Shown here: positions 63,648 through 64,000 of the stretch, one piece after another | Position numbering within the stretch: the stretch's first letter is position 1 | Layout: every line of letters begins with the position of its first letter | Source of the DNA: Hymenobacter terricola | GTDB taxonomy: Bacteria; Bacteroidota; Bacteroidia; Cytophagales; Hymenobacteraceae | Length of the DNA stretch: 64,000 bases | Direction: 5' to 3' | Assembly: GCF_017921975.2 (NCBI RefSeq) | Contig: NZ_JAGEMO020000062.1 | Span: 1-64,000, forward strand | Position numbers and translations under genes: made by a program | The notes under the pieces: model-generated | Seen by the model: the letters and a program-made list of their open reading frames with translations, nothing else | What the model was told of the DNA's origin: nothing | Databases searched by the model: none

Positions 63648-63746
63648 GGTGCCGGAGGCAGTCATCTTTCACCTCAACCCTTGCCGTTTCCGGCCCTCCA
63701 ACGGCGCAAAAGTACGACCTTCGCGGACGGAAAAACAAGTCAGCCC

Positions 63747-64000
63747 ATGCTTCCCCACCTGCTATTCGATTTCGGCGGCGTTATCATCGACATTGATTAC
63801 GACGCGACCCCCACCGCCATGCGCCGCCTGAGCCGGGCGGGCAGCACCATTGCCTTCAGCCAGGCCCAACAGGCCGAGCTGTTTGACCGGTTTGAAACCG
63901 GCCACCTCACGCCCGCCGAGTTCCGGGCCAGGCTGCGCGCCGCCTACGACCTCGACGCCACCGATGCCGAGTTGGACGCGGCCTGGCATGCCATGCTGCT
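63747..64000 (+). CDS. HAD-family hydrolase, 3' end beyond window
   Basis: The first 84 codons read MLPHLLFDFGGVIIDIDYDA, where FDFGGVI is a HAD motif I of the DFGGV(I/L) type with Asp nucleophile; the region after it (ELFDRFETGHLTPAEFRARL) is a helical cap as in epoxide-hydrolase-like/HAD-IA phosphatases. The gene is cut by the window end. Confidence 0.9.
   Translation, partial: MLPHLLFDFGGVIIDIDYDATPTAMRRLSRAGSTIAFSQAQQAELFDRFETGHLTPAEFRARLRAAYDLDATDAELDAAWHAML

Overview
The window looks like a chromosome segment of a GC-rich Bacteroidota bacterium, most likely Hymenobacter or a close relative. Evidence: a SusC/SusD pair, a Bacteroidetes-type extracellular contractile injection system (eCIS), lipoproteins with typical lipoboxes, few purine-rich ribosome sites, and hairpin repeats scattered between genes. 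No insertion sequence, integrase, CRISPR array or rRNA was seen. Genus is inferred from gene content and style only.

Region 1 (222-19614, all + strand) is a polysaccharide utilisation locus: a Tat-exported GH43-like propeller protein, SusC, SusD, a GH2 enzyme, a DUF4450 protein, a short DUF5695-like fragment, a six-hairpin-glycosidase-like protein, a GH28 polygalacturonase and a GH105 unsaturated rhamnogalacturonyl hydrolase. GH28 plus GH105 plus GH2 points to pectin, probably rhamnogalacturonan side-chain and backbone breakdown. No regulator is present in the window.

Region 2 (20034-43810, all + strand) is a complete-looking eCIS: DUF4255 cap-type protein, an unrecognised 265-aa protein, sheath, two tube proteins, a 54-aa DUF5908 protein, LysM baseplate protein, VgrG-like spike, PAAR tip, gp25, baseplate-J, a second large baseplate protein, a 1013-aa protein with adhesin-type Ig/PKD domains, CIS_TMP, a 1136-aa DUF4157 protein with a nuclease-like C-terminus (the best effector candidate), and the AAA+ ATPase. 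An AT-rich palindromic island at 19846-19883 is the likely promoter region.

Region 3 (43835-58301, all - strand) is a [NiFe]-hydrogenase island. Reading 5' to 3' on the minus strand: small subunit, large subunit, maturation protease, a 103-aa protein, a TPR protein, hypA, hypB, hypF, hypC, hypD, hypE, an NHL propeller, a nickel permease, a 75-aa protein and a DUF151 nuclease-family protein. The small subunit has no Tat signal and carries CxxN where a CxxC (or CxxD) normally ligates the proximal cluster; this resembles high-affinity group 1h/1l enzymes that scavenge atmospheric H2.

Region 4 (58302-64000) is mixed: an endolysin-type muramidase with a small partner gene and a clear terminator, a DUF4394 secreted protein, several small unknown proteins, a lipoprotein, an orphan VbhA-like antitoxin, a tRNA-Ile2(CAU), and the start of a HAD hydrolase.

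Three families of palindromic repeats overlay this. Family 1 (12 copies, 23.3-57.3 kb only) forms long hairpins whose two arms stay complementary although the arm sequence differs between copies. Family 2 (five sites) has invaded gene ends: it supplies a start codon, part of a signal peptide, and, nested in a family 1 copy, the C-terminal tail and stop of HypF. Family 3 is one nested palindrome with 45-bp perfect arms.
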